A stretch of 64,000 nt of DNA from Deinococcales bacterium (GCA_025352125.1 JANXTZ010000033.1:33481-97480), one strand, 5' to 3'. Positions 28,779-37,881 are shown, counted from the stretch's first letter. Numbers and translations are program-made. The notes: generated by a model from the sequence alone, not told the origin.

Positions 28779-29210
28779 ATGCTTTCACGCGCAAAACCCG
28801 CCCAACCACAACAGACCGCAGGCATGACCTACCTCGACAAAGGTTCACTGATCACTGGCAACCTCAGCACCAATGGTCACTTGCGCCTCGACGGGGCGAT
28901 CAAAGGCAATGTCAGCGTCAAAGGCACGCTCGAGGTTTCGACTGGAGCCAGCATCGAAGGTGAGGTGCTCGAGGTCGAGAGTTTGTTGTTGCACGGTTCG
29001 GTCAAAGCCAACGTGAATGCCAGGGGGAAAATAACCATTTCCAAAACGGGGCGCTTGATCGGTGATGTCAAAGCCACCAGCCTGGACATTGAAACGGGTG
29101 CTGTCTTCAGTGGACGCTCTGAGATGAACGCTGCCGCGATTTCCAGCCAAATCGATCCATCTCGTGGGATTCCTGAAGCCGAAGCAAAAAAAGCGGCTGG
29201 CAAAGCCTGA
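28779..29210 (+). CDS. Bactofilin
   Basis: This 143-residue polymer-forming cytoskeletal protein has the bactofilin beta-helix pattern: GNLSTNGHLRLDGAIKGNV, VEGEVLEVESLLL-like strands and GRLIGDVKATSL. Disordered tails flank it. It assembles without nucleotide and often anchors peptidoglycan enzymes, consistent with the M23 gene just upstream. Start 28779 is preferred over ATG 28758 because AAGGAG (28769-28774) serves it. Confidence 0.92.
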   Translation: MLSRAKPAQPQQTAGMTYLDKGSLITGNLSTNGHLRLDGAIKGNVSVKGTLEVSTGASIEGEVLEVESLLLHGSVKANVNARGKITISKTGRLIGDVKATSLDIETGAVFSGRSEMNAAAISSQIDPSRGIPEAEAKKAAGKA

Positions 29211-29235
29211 GAAATTTTCACCGTCCCGCGATTTT

Positions 29236-29270
29236 GAGCCTCAAATTTTTGGCTCGAGGTCATTTTTTTT
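29236..29270 (+). terminator. Weak terminator after bactofilin
   Basis: GAGCC (29236-29240) and GGCTC (29251-29255) form a short stem. A CTCGAG continues the 3' arm, and eight T begin near 29263. It is weak by stem length but has a good T-tract. Confidence 0.45.
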
Positions 29271-29414
29271 GATCCAAACACGTCAGGTTTACGTCATTTA
29301 AGTCTGAGGCAAATAATTGAACTGGGTTCAGGGTGACACCGAATCGGTTCGGAACAAGTAGAATACAAATGTGAAGTCTTTGTTTCAACACCAAAACGCG
29401 CACGGGAGCCATTC

Positions 29415-30338
29415 ATGACTCTGGCACGATTCTTTCAACGGCGCGGACCCAAACGTGAACAATCCAACGACGACCTGCCAGATTTGTGGAGCAAATGCCC
29501 CAACTGCGGGGCGCAAATTTACAACAAGGAACTTGAGCAGGCGCTACGGGTTTGTCCCAAATGTGCGTTTCATCATCGATTGCCCGTGAAAAAACGGATT
29601 GAAGCCTTAACCGACGCGGGTTCATTCGAGTTGACCTCCGGCAAGGTGCGTTCGGTCGATGCGCTGAAATTCACCGATACCGAAAGTTACCCGTCCAGGC
29701 TCGAGCGCACCAAGAAAAAAACGGGGCGCGAAAATGCGATCATGGCGGGTCGTGCCACGCTGGGCGGCTTGAGAATTCAGTTGATCGTCATGGATTTTGA
29801 GTACTCTGGCGGCAGCATGGGCAGCGCCGAGGGCGAAGAGATCACCCGTGCCGTCGAGATTGCCACTCGAGAAAAACGTGCGGTGGTCTTGGTGGCGACC
29901 TCTGGCGGGGCGCGAATGCAGGAGGGCGCACTGTCCTTGATGCAAATGGCGAAAACCACCTTTGCGCTCGAGGAACTGGGGATGGAAAAAATGCCGTACA
30001 TCACGGTTTTAACCGATCCAACCACGGGCGGCGTGGCAGCCAGTTTTGCCGCCATCGGCGACGTGATCGTTGGCGAACCTGGCGCACTTGTCGGTTTTGC
30101 TGGTCAACGCGTGATTCAACAAACCATCAAACAAAACCTGCCCGAAGGTTTTCAGCGCACCGAATTTCTCGAGGAGCACGGCATGATCGACATGGTGCTC
30201 GACCGGCGCGAGCACAGACAAATGCTGGCAGATTTGATCAGCACCATGACCAACCAGCCCGCCGTCGAGGTCAAAGCCATAGAGGTCGAAGTCACTCCCC
30301 CTCCCGCCAAGGGCGGCTTGTTCGGAAGGCGCGGTTAA
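29415..30338 (+). CDS. accD: Acetyl-CoA carboxylase carboxyltransferase subunit beta
   Basis: This 307-residue subunit, with AccA, transfers CO2 from carboxybiotin to acetyl-CoA to give malonyl-CoA, the first step of fatty acid synthesis. The N-terminal zinc ribbon has two Cys pairs (CPNC and CPKC). The crotonase-like core includes SGGARMQEG and GGVAASFA. TAGAAT at 29359-29364 is a likely -10, with GGGAG before ATG 29415. accA follows 2 bp after the stop, the normal stoichiometric operon. Confidence 0.97.
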   Translation: MTLARFFQRRGPKREQSNDDLPDLWSKCPNCGAQIYNKELEQALRVCPKCAFHHRLPVKKRIEALTDAGSFELTSGKVRSVDALKFTDTESYPSRLERTKKKTGRENAIMAGRATLGGLRIQLIVMDFEYSGGSMGSAEGEEITRAVEIATREKRAVVLVATSGGARMQEGALSLMQMAKTTFALEELGMEKMPYITVLTDPTTGGVAASFAAIGDVIVGEPGALVGFAGQRVIQQTIKQNLPEGFQRTEFLEEHGMIDMVLDRREHRQMLADLISTMTNQPAVEVKAIEVEVTPPPAKGGLFGRRG

Positions 30339-30340
30339 GC

Positions 30341-31294
30341 ATGGCGCTCGAATTTGAAAAACCGGTGATCGAACTCGAGACGCGCATCGCGGAACTCGAG
30401 ACTTACGGCAAGGAAAACGGCGTGGACATGACCGACGAACTCGAGTTGATGACCAAACGTCTCGAGCGGCTGCGTTCCGAAACGTTTGACGCGCTCTCTC
30501 GCTGGCAACGGGTGCAACTGGCGCGGGTCGCGGGTCGCCCGACGGCGCTCGATTATTTTGCCAAAACCTTCACGCATTACCGCGAACTTCACGGCGACCG
30601 TGCCATCGGCGAGGATGCCGCGATTGTTGGCGGTCTGGCGAGGCTCGAGGGTCGCGGTGTGGTCGTGATCGGGCAGCAAAAAGGGCGCGACACCAAAGAA
30701 AACATTCAACGCAACTTTGGCATGGCGCACCCCGAAGGTTTTCGCAAAGCCATGCGCCTGATGGATTTGGCTGAAAAATTTGAGCTGCCCATCATCACCT
30801 TAATTGACACCCCAGGTGCGTACCCTGGCATCGCCGCCGAGGAGCGCGGGCAAGCCTGGCTGATCGCCCAGAGCATTCAACGCATGACCCGCCTGAAAGT
30901 GCCAGTCATCAGCGTCGTGATTGGTGAGGGCGGCTCTGGCGGGGCGCTGGCGATAGCCGTGGGCAACAAAGTCCTGATTTTCGAGAACGCCGTTTACAGC
31001 GTCATCAGCCCAGAATCGTGCGCCGTGATCGCCTGGAAAGACGTGAAAGAAGCCGAAAAAGCCGCCGAAGCCCTCAAACTGACCGCTCGAGATTTGCTGC
31101 AATTTGACATTGTCGATTCGGTCATTCAAGAACCCAAAGGCGGCGCTCACAACGACGCCAACCTGGCAGCCGAAAACCTGAAAAAAGCGCTGCTCGAGCA
31201 ACTTTCCAGCCTCGAGTCACTCTCGAGTTCAGAGTTGATGCAGCAACGTGCCGCACGGTTTCGTAAGCTTGGGGCGATAGAAGAACTGGCGTAA
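30341..31294 (+). CDS. accA: Acetyl-CoA carboxylase carboxyltransferase subunit alpha
   Basis: This 317-residue partner of AccD has an N-terminal helical region (about 1-90) and a crotonase-fold core. IDTPGAYPGIAAEERGQ and the oxyanion-forming GEGGSGGALAIAVGN stretch are diagnostic, with SPESCAVI near residue 225. The start codon lies 2 bp after accD, with no separate promoter. The biotin carboxylase and carrier genes are not in this window. Confidence 0.97.
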   Translation: MALEFEKPVIELETRIAELETYGKENGVDMTDELELMTKRLERLRSETFDALSRWQRVQLARVAGRPTALDYFAKTFTHYRELHGDRAIGEDAAIVGGLARLEGRGVVVIGQQKGRDTKENIQRNFGMAHPEGFRKAMRLMDLAEKFELPIITLIDTPGAYPGIAAEERGQAWLIAQSIQRMTRLKVPVISVVIGEGGSGGALAIAVGNKVLIFENAVYSVISPESCAVIAWKDVKEAEKAAEALKLTARDLLQFDIVDSVIQEPKGGAHNDANLAAENLKKALLEQLSSLESLSSSELMQQRAARFRKLGAIEELA

Positions 31295-31319
31295 AAAGCG
31301 AAAAACATCAATGTTCGGG

Positions 31320-31384
31320 TAGGGTGCGCCATGCCGCAAATTGATTCACCCTATCAAACTCGAGCCGTGGAAGTCGGCTCGAGA
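31320..31384. terminator. Convergent terminator region with CTCGAG-based stem
   Basis: CTCGAGCC (31359-31366) and GGCTCGAG (31376-31383) form an 8-bp stem with a 9-nt loop between the convergent accA and CxxCH genes, followed by ATTTCTC. Upstream, TAGGGTG (31320-31326) and CACCCTA (31347-31353) form a second inverted repeat. The TAGGGTGCGCCATGC string there resembles small intergenic repeats of many bacteria. Confidence 0.5.
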
Positions 31385-31388
31385 TTTC

Positions 31389-31820
31389 TCATTGTGGTTT
31401 AAACAATTCAAAGCCACCAGCTTTCTCAAACCGTTCTTTCAAGGTCTTGGCATCAACCAATGGCATGGTGTTTTTGTCCCCTGGCAACGATCCTGAAAAC
31501 ACCTCGAGCGCATCAAAATACCCATCCCCGTCGGCATCATTTTTTTCTTTCAAAACTTCATACAGGGTTTGCGGGAAATTTTCGGTCAAGGCATCTTGGA
31601 TTTCTTGTCCGAATGGATTCCAGGGGTCGCCACCAGTTGCGTTGACATGACAATATGTACACTTCACGCGTTCATCGACCAGATGCAGTTGCTTGACCGC
31701 CATCGCGCGGTAGGCGGGAAAGGCGCTCGAGTCAGATTGCAGTTGCAAGCTGCCAAACGAGATCAATACGCCGATGCCGAAGACATACTGTGAAGCACTT
31801 AATCTCTGGGGTTTCACCAT
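31389..31820 (-). CDS. Secreted CxxCH (c-type haem-like) protein with EF-hand loop
   Basis: This 143-residue exported protein has a signal-like N-terminus (residues 8-25). Next comes one CTYCH motif (haem attachment type) and then a calcium-loop pattern DADGDGYFDALE. It may be a small cytochrome c or merely a Cys-containing EF-hand protein. Start 31820 (MVKPQR) has a GAGAGGAA Shine-Dalgarno. It lies 38 bp downstream of the zinc dehydrogenase on the same strand and may be co-transcribed, possibly as an electron carrier for periplasmic oxidation (inference). Confidence 0.68.
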   Translation of the reverse strand: MVKPQRLSASQYVFGIGVLISFGSLQLQSDSSAFPAYRAMAVKQLHLVDERVKCTYCHVNATGGDPWNPFGQEIQDALTENFPQTLYEVLKEKNDADGDGYFDALEVFSGSLPGDKNTMPLVDAKTLKERFEKAGGFELFKPQ

Positions 31821-31858
31821 GAAAAGTTCCTCTCTTAAAGTTGAACCTGAGCATTTTG

Positions 31859-32890
31859 TTAGCTCGAGCTTGGAATCAGCAGCACTTTTGCGATATTGCC
31901 AGGGGCAGAAATGAGGCGCTCGAACCACTTGCCACCCTCCTCGAGTGGAGCTTGGATGATGTTGTCCAAATGAATTTGGTTTTGAATCAGCATCTCGAGT
32001 GCCTGGGTAAAATTGGCTGGGGTGTAGGCAAACGAGCCTTTTAAGGAAATTTCACGCCGGATAATGTCGGCGGTCGGCATGAGGGTGTTTTCCTCGTGCA
32101 GACCTGAAAGAATGACCGTGCCATTTGAGCGGGTTGCCGAAACGCACTGCGCTCGAGTCACGGCTGCCCCAACCGCATCCACGCTGACAAAAGCGCCCAA
32201 ACCGTTTGTGGCTTCTCGTACTGTAGCAATAACATCAACGGCTTTTGGATTGAGGATTTCGCCTCCCAATTTTTCAGCCATCTCGAGGCGTTCAACGTCT
32301 AAATCGGCGACAAAAACCTGATTCGCCCCTCGGGCTTTCAGAACTTGCAAGACCAGCAAACCAATTGGACCCGCGCCCATGACCAAAACAGTCTGGTCTT
32401 GAACGTTTCCAGCCAATTCCGCGATTCGCACCGCCACTGCCACGGGTTCGGCGAGTGCTCCAACTCGGGTTGAGGTGCCTTCTGGCAGCACATGCACCAG
32501 TTCGGCGGGGACGCTGACAAACTCAGCAAATGCCCCAGCGCGGTGTGCCCCAATCAGTTTTCTCGAGGGGCAGAGGTGATTTAAGCCAGCCTTGCAATAA
32601 TCACAATGTCCACACGAAGCCAAGGGATTGACCGTGACGCGCTGCCCGAGTTTTAAAGCAGGGTTGACCTCGGGTGCAGACCCGCCCAGTTCAACAATTT
32701 CACCCGAAAATTCGTGACCCATCACGAGTGGCGGCACGCGTAAGGCATTGTGTCCCAGATAACCGCTCAGTTCCGAACCGCAAATACCGGCAAATGCCAC
32801 CCGCAGCACAACCTCGTTGCTTGACGCTCGAGGTTTGTCTTGTTCGCGCATGACAAACAAACGTGGACCTTCCCAAACGAGTGCTTTCAT
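31859..32890 (-). CDS. Zinc-dependent alcohol/polyol dehydrogenase (MDR family)
   Basis: This 343-residue medium-chain dehydrogenase has catalytic zinc residues in GICGSE and GHEFSGE, the structural zinc loop CGHCDYCKAGLNHLC, and a Rossmann NAD-binding region (VLVMGAGPIGLLVLQ). It is most like sorbitol/threonine-dehydrogenase-type enzymes, oxidising a secondary hydroxyl of a sugar or polyol. AGGAG precedes ATG 32890. It is divergent from the GH4 operon across about 270 bp with a shared operator-like inverted repeat, so it likely belongs to the same catabolic unit. Confidence 0.93.
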   Translation of the reverse strand: MKALVWEGPRLFVMREQDKPRASSNEVVLRVAFAGICGSELSGYLGHNALRVPPLVMGHEFSGEIVELGGSAPEVNPALKLGQRVTVNPLASCGHCDYCKAGLNHLCPSRKLIGAHRAGAFAEFVSVPAELVHVLPEGTSTRVGALAEPVAVAVRIAELAGNVQDQTVLVMGAGPIGLLVLQVLKARGANQVFVADLDVERLEMAEKLGGEILNPKAVDVIATVREATNGLGAFVSVDAVGAAVTRAQCVSATRSNGTVILSGLHEENTLMPTADIIRREISLKGSFAYTPANFTQALEMLIQNQIHLDNIIQAPLEEGGKWFERLISAPGNIAKVLLIPSSS

Positions 32891-32976
32891 AAAAGTATCT
32901 CCTGACGCTCGGGTTTTCTTGCTGTTTCATGATTCTACGTGATGCCGCCCAAAATTGGATTACAACAGAACTTTCA

Positions 32977-33010
32977 ACCTGTGATAGTGTGATTCAGAGA
33001 CATCACAGGT
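32977..33010. promoter_or_regulatory. Operator-like inverted repeat between divergent sugar genes
   Basis: ACCTGTGAT (32977-32985) and ATCACAGGT (33002-33010) form a perfect 9-bp inverted repeat with a 16-bp centre, between the divergent dehydrogenase and GH4 operon. It is a plausible binding site for an unlinked regulator of the cluster. Confidence 0.55.
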
Positions 33011-33015
33011 GAATT

Positions 33016-33075
33016 ATGAAACCCTTAAAATCTGGTCAGGACCTCACAGGCTTAAATCCACCACTTTGGATTTAA
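33016..33075 (+). CDS. Possible 19-residue leader peptide upstream of GH4 gene
   Basis: ATG 33016 with AGGTG just upstream opens a 19-codon frame (MKPLKSGQDLTGLNPPLWI). Its last codons and stop form the arms of a perfect hairpin: TTAAATCCA (33052-33060) and TGGATTTAA (33067-33075). It ends 81 bp before the GH4 start. A translation-sensitive leader is possible but unproven; it may be chance. Confidence 0.35.
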   Translation: MKPLKSGQDLTGLNPPLWI

Positions 33076-33156
33076 ACCGTACTCGAGCTTAATCGCTTGA
33101 ACTACACAGGGCAGCTCTTGCTGCCTCGAGCCGCCTCATCAAAAAAAGGAAATTTC

Positions 33157-34479
33157 ATGACCAAGATCGCCATTATCGGTGCTGGCAGTGCGGTTTTTGC
33201 CCAGCAAATGATCGTTGATATTCTCAACATACTAGGACTGGATCAAGGCGAGTTTGCCCTGATCGACATTGACCCAGTGCGCCTCGCGCAATCGCACGAG
33301 ATTGCCGAACTGACCGTCAAGCGCTTCAACAAGAATTTCACGGTTCACTCGAGCACCAACCGTCTGGAATTGCTGCCAAACACCGATTTTGTCATCAACA
33401 CCATCGAAGTTTCAGGACTCGAGACGGTGCGTTTCGACAACGACATTCCACTCAAATACGGGGTCGATCAGTGCATCGGTGACACCGCCGGACCTGGCGG
33501 TCTGATGAAATTTCTTCGCACCGCCCCAGCCTGGCTTTCAATTGTGCGCGACATCGAAAAACTCGCGCCAAACGCGGTCATCATGAATTACACCAACCCC
33601 ATGTCGGCACTGGTCTTGACCGCCTCTCGAGCCACCAAATTAAGCGTGATCGGTTTATGCCACTCGATTCAGAACACCGCCAATGAGCTTGCCGAATTTC
33701 TCGAGTTGCCCGCTTCAGAACTAACCTACCGTTGCGCGGGCATCAATCACATGTCCTGGATTTTTGAACTCTTTCACAATGGCACTGACATCATGCCCAA
33801 ATTGCTCGAGTTGACCCAAAAACCAGAAATTTACGAGCGGGACATCATTCGATTTGAAATGCTCAAACACTTCGGCGCGTTTCCGACCGAATCGAGCGGG
33901 CATTTTTCCGAGTACGTGCCGTATTTTCGCAAACGCAAGGACTTGCTTGCCAAGTACACCCGAGCCGAGTACAAGGGCGAGAGCAGTTTTTACGCCAACC
34001 ACTGGCCACAGTGGCGCATCGATCACGACAATGAAGTCAAATCCCTGATCGAGCGTGAGCGCCGTGGTGAAGCCGCCATCTCGCTCGAGCGCAGTCCAGA
34101 ATTCGCCTCGAACATCATCGAGGGAATTGTCTTCAACCGTCCGCAGGTGATCTCGGGCAACGTCATCAACCACGGTTTGATCGACAATCTGGCGCAAGAC
34201 GGTTGCGTGGAAGTGACGTGTCTGGTCGATAAAAACGGCATTCAACCGACGCGCTTCGGCAAACTGCCCACGCAACTCGCGGTTTTGGATCAAGTGCATC
34301 AAGCCATGCACGATTTAATGGCAACAGCGGTGCTCGAGGAAAACCGTGAGGCAGCCTTTCACGCGCTCTTGATTGACCCGTTGACGTCAGCGGTCTGTTC
34401 GCCCGAAGAGATCAGAGCCATGTTCGAAGAGCTTGTCGCCGCCGAGCAGCAATATCTGCCCGCGTTTATGAAAGCTTGA
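33157..34479 (+). CDS. Glycoside hydrolase family 4 (alpha-galactosidase/glucosidase type)
   Basis: This 440-residue GH4 enzyme uses NAD+ and a divalent metal, hydrolysing alpha- or beta-glycosides through a transient 3-keto intermediate. It begins with the Rossmann motif IGAGSAVFAQQ. The metal ligands are Cys168 (GLCHSIQ) and His198 (GINHMSW); DTAGPGGLMKFLRTAP is typical of the MelA-like branch. Start 33157 follows AAAGGAAA. The substrate cannot be read from sequence. The neighbours suggest a glycoside whose sugar is then oxidised at C1, possibly an amino sugar. Confidence 0.93.
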   Translation: MTKIAIIGAGSAVFAQQMIVDILNILGLDQGEFALIDIDPVRLAQSHEIAELTVKRFNKNFTVHSSTNRLELLPNTDFVINTIEVSGLETVRFDNDIPLKYGVDQCIGDTAGPGGLMKFLRTAPAWLSIVRDIEKLAPNAVIMNYTNPMSALVLTASRATKLSVIGLCHSIQNTANELAEFLELPASELTYRCAGINHMSWIFELFHNGTDIMPKLLELTQKPEIYERDIIRFEMLKHFGAFPTESSGHFSEYVPYFRKRKDLLAKYTRAEYKGESSFYANHWPQWRIDHDNEVKSLIERERRGEAAISLERSPEFASNIIEGIVFNRPQVISGNVINHGLIDNLAQDGCVEVTCLVDKNGIQPTRFGKLPTQLAVLDQVHQAMHDLMATAVLEENREAAFHALLIDPLTSAVCSPEEIRAMFEELVAAEQQYLPAFMKA

Positions 34480-34481
34480 GT

Positions 34482-35351
34482 ATGAACCTTGAAGTTGTGA
34501 CTGAAATCCGAAATACGCTCGGTGAATCTCCGGCTTGGGCGGCTCGAGAGCAGGCGTTGTACTGGGTGGACATTCCCGAAAAACGGCTGTTCAGGCAGGG
34601 TCAAACTGGAATTGAAACTTGGGAACTTCCTGAAATTTGCAGCGCCGTTGTGCCTCGAGCCTCAGGCGGGGTTGTGTTGACGCTCGAGCGTCGCGTGGTG
34701 CTGTTTGACCCCGATACTGGTTCGCTGGAGACTTTATGTTGTCCAGATTCAAACCCGCAAAACCGTTCCAACGATGCGCGATGCGATGGGTCGGGGCGGT
34801 TGTGGCTGGGAACGATGCAGAATAATTTTGATGCGCACGGCAACGGTCAGGAAATTACGCAAAGTTCTGGTTCGCTGTTCCGAATCGAACGAAACTCGAG
34901 CACGCTTGAAATGCTGTCTAACATTGGGATTTCAAACGGTTTGGCATGGTCGCCAGACTCCAAAACCATGTACTTTGCGGACTCCATCAAGGCTCAAATG
35001 TACGCTTTTGATTTCAACCTCGAGCAAGGCACAATCTCGAACAATAGGTTGTTCTCGAATCTCGAGCGCGGTGCGCCTGACGGCTCGAGCGTTGATGCAG
35101 ACGGTTTTCTCTGGAATGCCCGTTGGGGGGCTGGCTGCCTGGTGCGTTTTGACCCAAACGGCAAGGTTGACCGCGTGGTCGAACTGCCCGTCACCCAACC
35201 CAGCAGTTGCACGTTTGGCGGTCAAAGTCTCGAGATTCTGTACGTGACCTCGGCGCGAACAGGCTTGACCAATCCCAACGCATTTGATGGTGCGTTGCTG
35301 GCACTCGATGTTGGCGTTCGAGGTTTCTCGAGTCCAGAATTTGCGGGTTGA
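34482..35351 (+). CDS. SMP-30/gluconolactonase family lactonase
   Basis: This 289-residue six-bladed beta-propeller has the metal Glu in TLGESPAW, the Asn/Asp region NRSNDARCDGSGRLWLGTM and SNGLAWSPDSKTMYFADS. Enzymes of this family hydrolyse aldonolactones made by C1 sugar dehydrogenases. The start is 2 bp after the GH4 stop. ATG 34482 is preferred over the TTG two codons earlier. Its presence is the best hint that the cluster oxidises a free sugar to an aldonic acid. Confidence 0.93.
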   Translation: MNLEVVTEIRNTLGESPAWAAREQALYWVDIPEKRLFRQGQTGIETWELPEICSAVVPRASGGVVLTLERRVVLFDPDTGSLETLCCPDSNPQNRSNDARCDGSGRLWLGTMQNNFDAHGNGQEITQSSGSLFRIERNSSTLEMLSNIGISNGLAWSPDSKTMYFADSIKAQMYAFDFNLEQGTISNNRLFSNLERGAPDGSSVDADGFLWNARWGAGCLVRFDPNGKVDRVVELPVTQPSSCTFGGQSLEILYVTSARTGLTNPNAFDGALLALDVGVRGFSSPEFAG

Positions 35352-35364
35352 AAGGAGAGAAAAC

Positions 35365-36477
35365 TTGAACATAGAACCAGGCATGACACTCGAGGATTTG
35401 GACACGCCCGCGATGCTGGTGGACTTGGACATAATGGAGCGCAATATTGCTGCGTGGCAAGCCGAAATCAGTTCGCACAACGTCAAATTGCGCCCCCACG
35501 TTAAAACCCATAAAGTCCCAGAGATTGCCAAATTGCAACTCGAGGCTGGCGCGAATGGAATCACGGTGGCAAAAGTCGCCGAGGCAGAGGTTTTTGCCGC
35601 ACAGGGCATCAAAGACATTTTTATCGCCTACCCGATTGTCGGCGCGGCAAAATGGCGGCGCGTGGCACAACTCGCTAACGGGTGTCAGATCATTGTTGGC
35701 GTGGACAGTGAAACTGGCGCTCGAGGGTTGAACGACGCGGCTCGAGCGGCGGCTTTGATTCTGAAAGTCAGGATTGAGATTGATGGCGGCTTGAATCGCA
35801 GCGGGGTTGCGCCCGCCGATGCGCTCAAGCTTTGCCAAATCGTTCAATCACTTCCCAACCTCGAGCTTGACGGGATTTTTGGTTTTCGTAGTATTTTCTT
35901 TGCGGCGGCAGCGGGACGAACACCAGAAGAAATTGGGCTTGAAGAGGGCGAGTTCTTCGCAAGTCTTGCCGATCAGTTGCGCTCAAGTGGCATTCCAATT
36001 CGTAATGTCAGCATCGGCTCAACGCCAACCGCAAAGTACGCGGCTCGAGTTGCTGGGGTGACCGAAGTTCGACCTGGCACGTATATTTTTGGCGATTACA
36101 TGATGGCAGAACTTGGCGCGGTAGATTACCAAAATGTCGCGCTGTCTATTCTCTGTACCGTCATCAGCCACTCGAGAGATGGGCAAGTCACCATTGACGG
36201 CGGTTCCAAAACCTTTTGCGGCGACAGCATCCCCAGCAAACTGAACCTGAAGGGCTATGCCAAAGCAGTTCACCACGACGCTTACCTCGAGAGCATGTCC
36301 GAAGAACATGGCGTGGTGAAACTGGGCGAAGGGGTCAAACTCGAGGTGGGAGATCGACTGGCGTTTTGCCCAATTCATGTCTGCACCACGGTCAACCTGT
36401 CCGACGAATTGATTGGTATGCGGGGTGGCGTTGTTGAAAAAATCTGGCAAGTTCTGGCGCGGGGCAAGCGCACGTAA
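35365..36477 (+). CDS. D-threonine aldolase / D-serine dehydratase-like PLP enzyme (fold type III)
   Basis: This 370-residue enzyme has an alanine-racemase-like barrel with PLP lysine Lys47 in RPHVKTHK. The C-terminal metal-binding domain has the His338-x-Cys340 pair (HVCTTVN) that holds zinc in D-serine dehydratases. Possible reactions are D-threonine/D-hydroxy-amino acid cleavage, D-serine dehydration, or, as the neighbours suggest, dehydration of a D-hexosaminate. TTG 35365 is chosen because AAAGGAGAG lies 7 nt before it; ATG 35383 is the alternative. It follows the lactonase by 13 bp. Confidence 0.9.
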   Translation: MNIEPGMTLEDLDTPAMLVDLDIMERNIAAWQAEISSHNVKLRPHVKTHKVPEIAKLQLEAGANGITVAKVAEAEVFAAQGIKDIFIAYPIVGAAKWRRVAQLANGCQIIVGVDSETGARGLNDAARAAALILKVRIEIDGGLNRSGVAPADALKLCQIVQSLPNLELDGIFGFRSIFFAAAAGRTPEEIGLEEGEFFASLADQLRSSGIPIRNVSIGSTPTAKYAARVAGVTEVRPGTYIFGDYMMAELGAVDYQNVALSILCTVISHSRDGQVTIDGGSKTFCGDSIPSKLNLKGYAKAVHHDAYLESMSEEHGVVKLGEGVKLEVGDRLAFCPIHVCTTVNLSDELIGMRGGVVEKIWQVLARGKRT

Positions 36478-36489
36478 CTCGAGGTGTTT

Positions 36490-37767
36490 ATGTCAGACCG
36501 AATTCACGACTGGGTGCAACAAAACCGCGAGGTCATGATTGATGCCCTGCGAAAATTTGTGGGTTTCAACACCGAAAACCTTGCGCCAAACGGCAACGAA
36601 AAATCGGCACAACTCGAACTTGCCGCCGTGCTCGAGGGTTTCGGCTGCGAGGTTGACGTTTACGAAATCTCAAGTATTGCGGGTTTGCTCGAGCATTCAA
36701 AATACTGGGCTGACAGACCGTGTACAGACCGCCCGAACGTCATGGCGATACGGCACGGAACTGGTGGGGGACGTTCATTGATGTTCTCGGGTCACATGGA
36801 TACCGTTCCAGTCGGCTCTGAACCCTGGTCGCATGAACCCTGGGCTGGTGAAATCTCGAGCGGCAAATTGTGGGGGTTGGGCGCCTACGACATGAAAGCG
36901 GGTTTGCTGGCGTCGGTCATGGTGGTGAAAGCCTTAAATGATCTCGAGATAAAACTGAACGGCGACTTGATGATTGAAAGCGTGGTGGACGAGGAATACG
37001 GCGGTTGCAATGGCACGCTTGCCGCCAGGTTAAAGTATAATAGCGATCTCGCAATCGTGCCTGAACCGACCAATTTGCACATCTGTCCCGCGCATCACGG
37101 TGGGTTGATGCTGAAAGTCAGTTTTGAGGGCAAGTCAGGTTGGGGGTTCAGTACCCAAAAACCAGTTGACCCCGTCATTGCCATTTCACACTTCATTCAA
37201 ATGCTTCAGGTTTGGGCAGAATACCGCAATCAAAGCTCGAGCATCCCCGAATTGTACAAAAGCAATCCCAAACTTTCAGTGCTGGTCAATCAACTCAAAG
37301 CCGGTGATGTCAGTCTGCCGTTTTTTGCGGATCGTGTGCCTTCGGAGGCTTGGCTCACGGTCTGGATTGAAACGTTTCCTGGAACAACCGAAGACCAGGT
37401 GCTGCAAGATTTGCAAGCTTTCTATCTCGAGACTCAAAAATCAAACACCATTCTTGCAAACTTCAGTCCACGGTTCACGCCGCTTCGTTGGTTGGATGGT
37501 AGCGAGATCAATTCCGAACATTCAGGAGTGACAATGCTCGCTCGAGCCAGCTTAAAAACCCGAGGTGTTGACCCCAGTATTCGCGGGGCAGAATTCGCTT
37601 GTGACGGTCATGTTTTTAATTTGTACAGTCCGACCCCCATGATTTTGCTTGGACCCACTGGCGGAAATCCACACTCGCCAGACGAACATGTTGAACTCGA
37701 GGGATACTTGCAATTGGTGGAGATTTTTATTCGAGCGGCAATTGATTGGTGCGGGGAAAGTGGATAG
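36490..37767 (+). CDS. M20 family metallo-deacylase (ArgE/DapE/aminoacylase type)
   Basis: This 425-residue di-zinc amidohydrolase has metal and catalytic motifs FSGHMDTVP, GAYDMKAG and SVVDEEYGG, with a lid/dimerisation domain at about 200-320. Such enzymes remove N-acyl groups from amino acids or related acids. In this operon an N-acetyl-hexosaminate is an attractive substrate (inference). Start 36490 follows GAGGTG; it lies 12 bp after the PLP enzyme. Confidence 0.92.
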   Translation: MSDRIHDWVQQNREVMIDALRKFVGFNTENLAPNGNEKSAQLELAAVLEGFGCEVDVYEISSIAGLLEHSKYWADRPCTDRPNVMAIRHGTGGGRSLMFSGHMDTVPVGSEPWSHEPWAGEISSGKLWGLGAYDMKAGLLASVMVVKALNDLEIKLNGDLMIESVVDEEYGGCNGTLAARLKYNSDLAIVPEPTNLHICPAHHGGLMLKVSFEGKSGWGFSTQKPVDPVIAISHFIQMLQVWAEYRNQSSSIPELYKSNPKLSVLVNQLKAGDVSLPFFADRVPSEAWLTVWIETFPGTTEDQVLQDLQAFYLETQKSNTILANFSPRFTPLRWLDGSEINSEHSGVTMLARASLKTRGVDPSIRGAEFACDGHVFNLYSPTPMILLGPTGGNPHSPDEHVELEGYLQLVEIFIRAAIDWCGESG

Positions 37768-37881
37768 CAATTGCTCGAGATTTTAAAATATGTGTCCTGT
37801 AGGGTTGAACCTCGTGTTCACTCTCGTGAGAATAAGTCATAATGCAAATGTCAGAAACTCGAGTTTTCAAAGGAGATTTTC

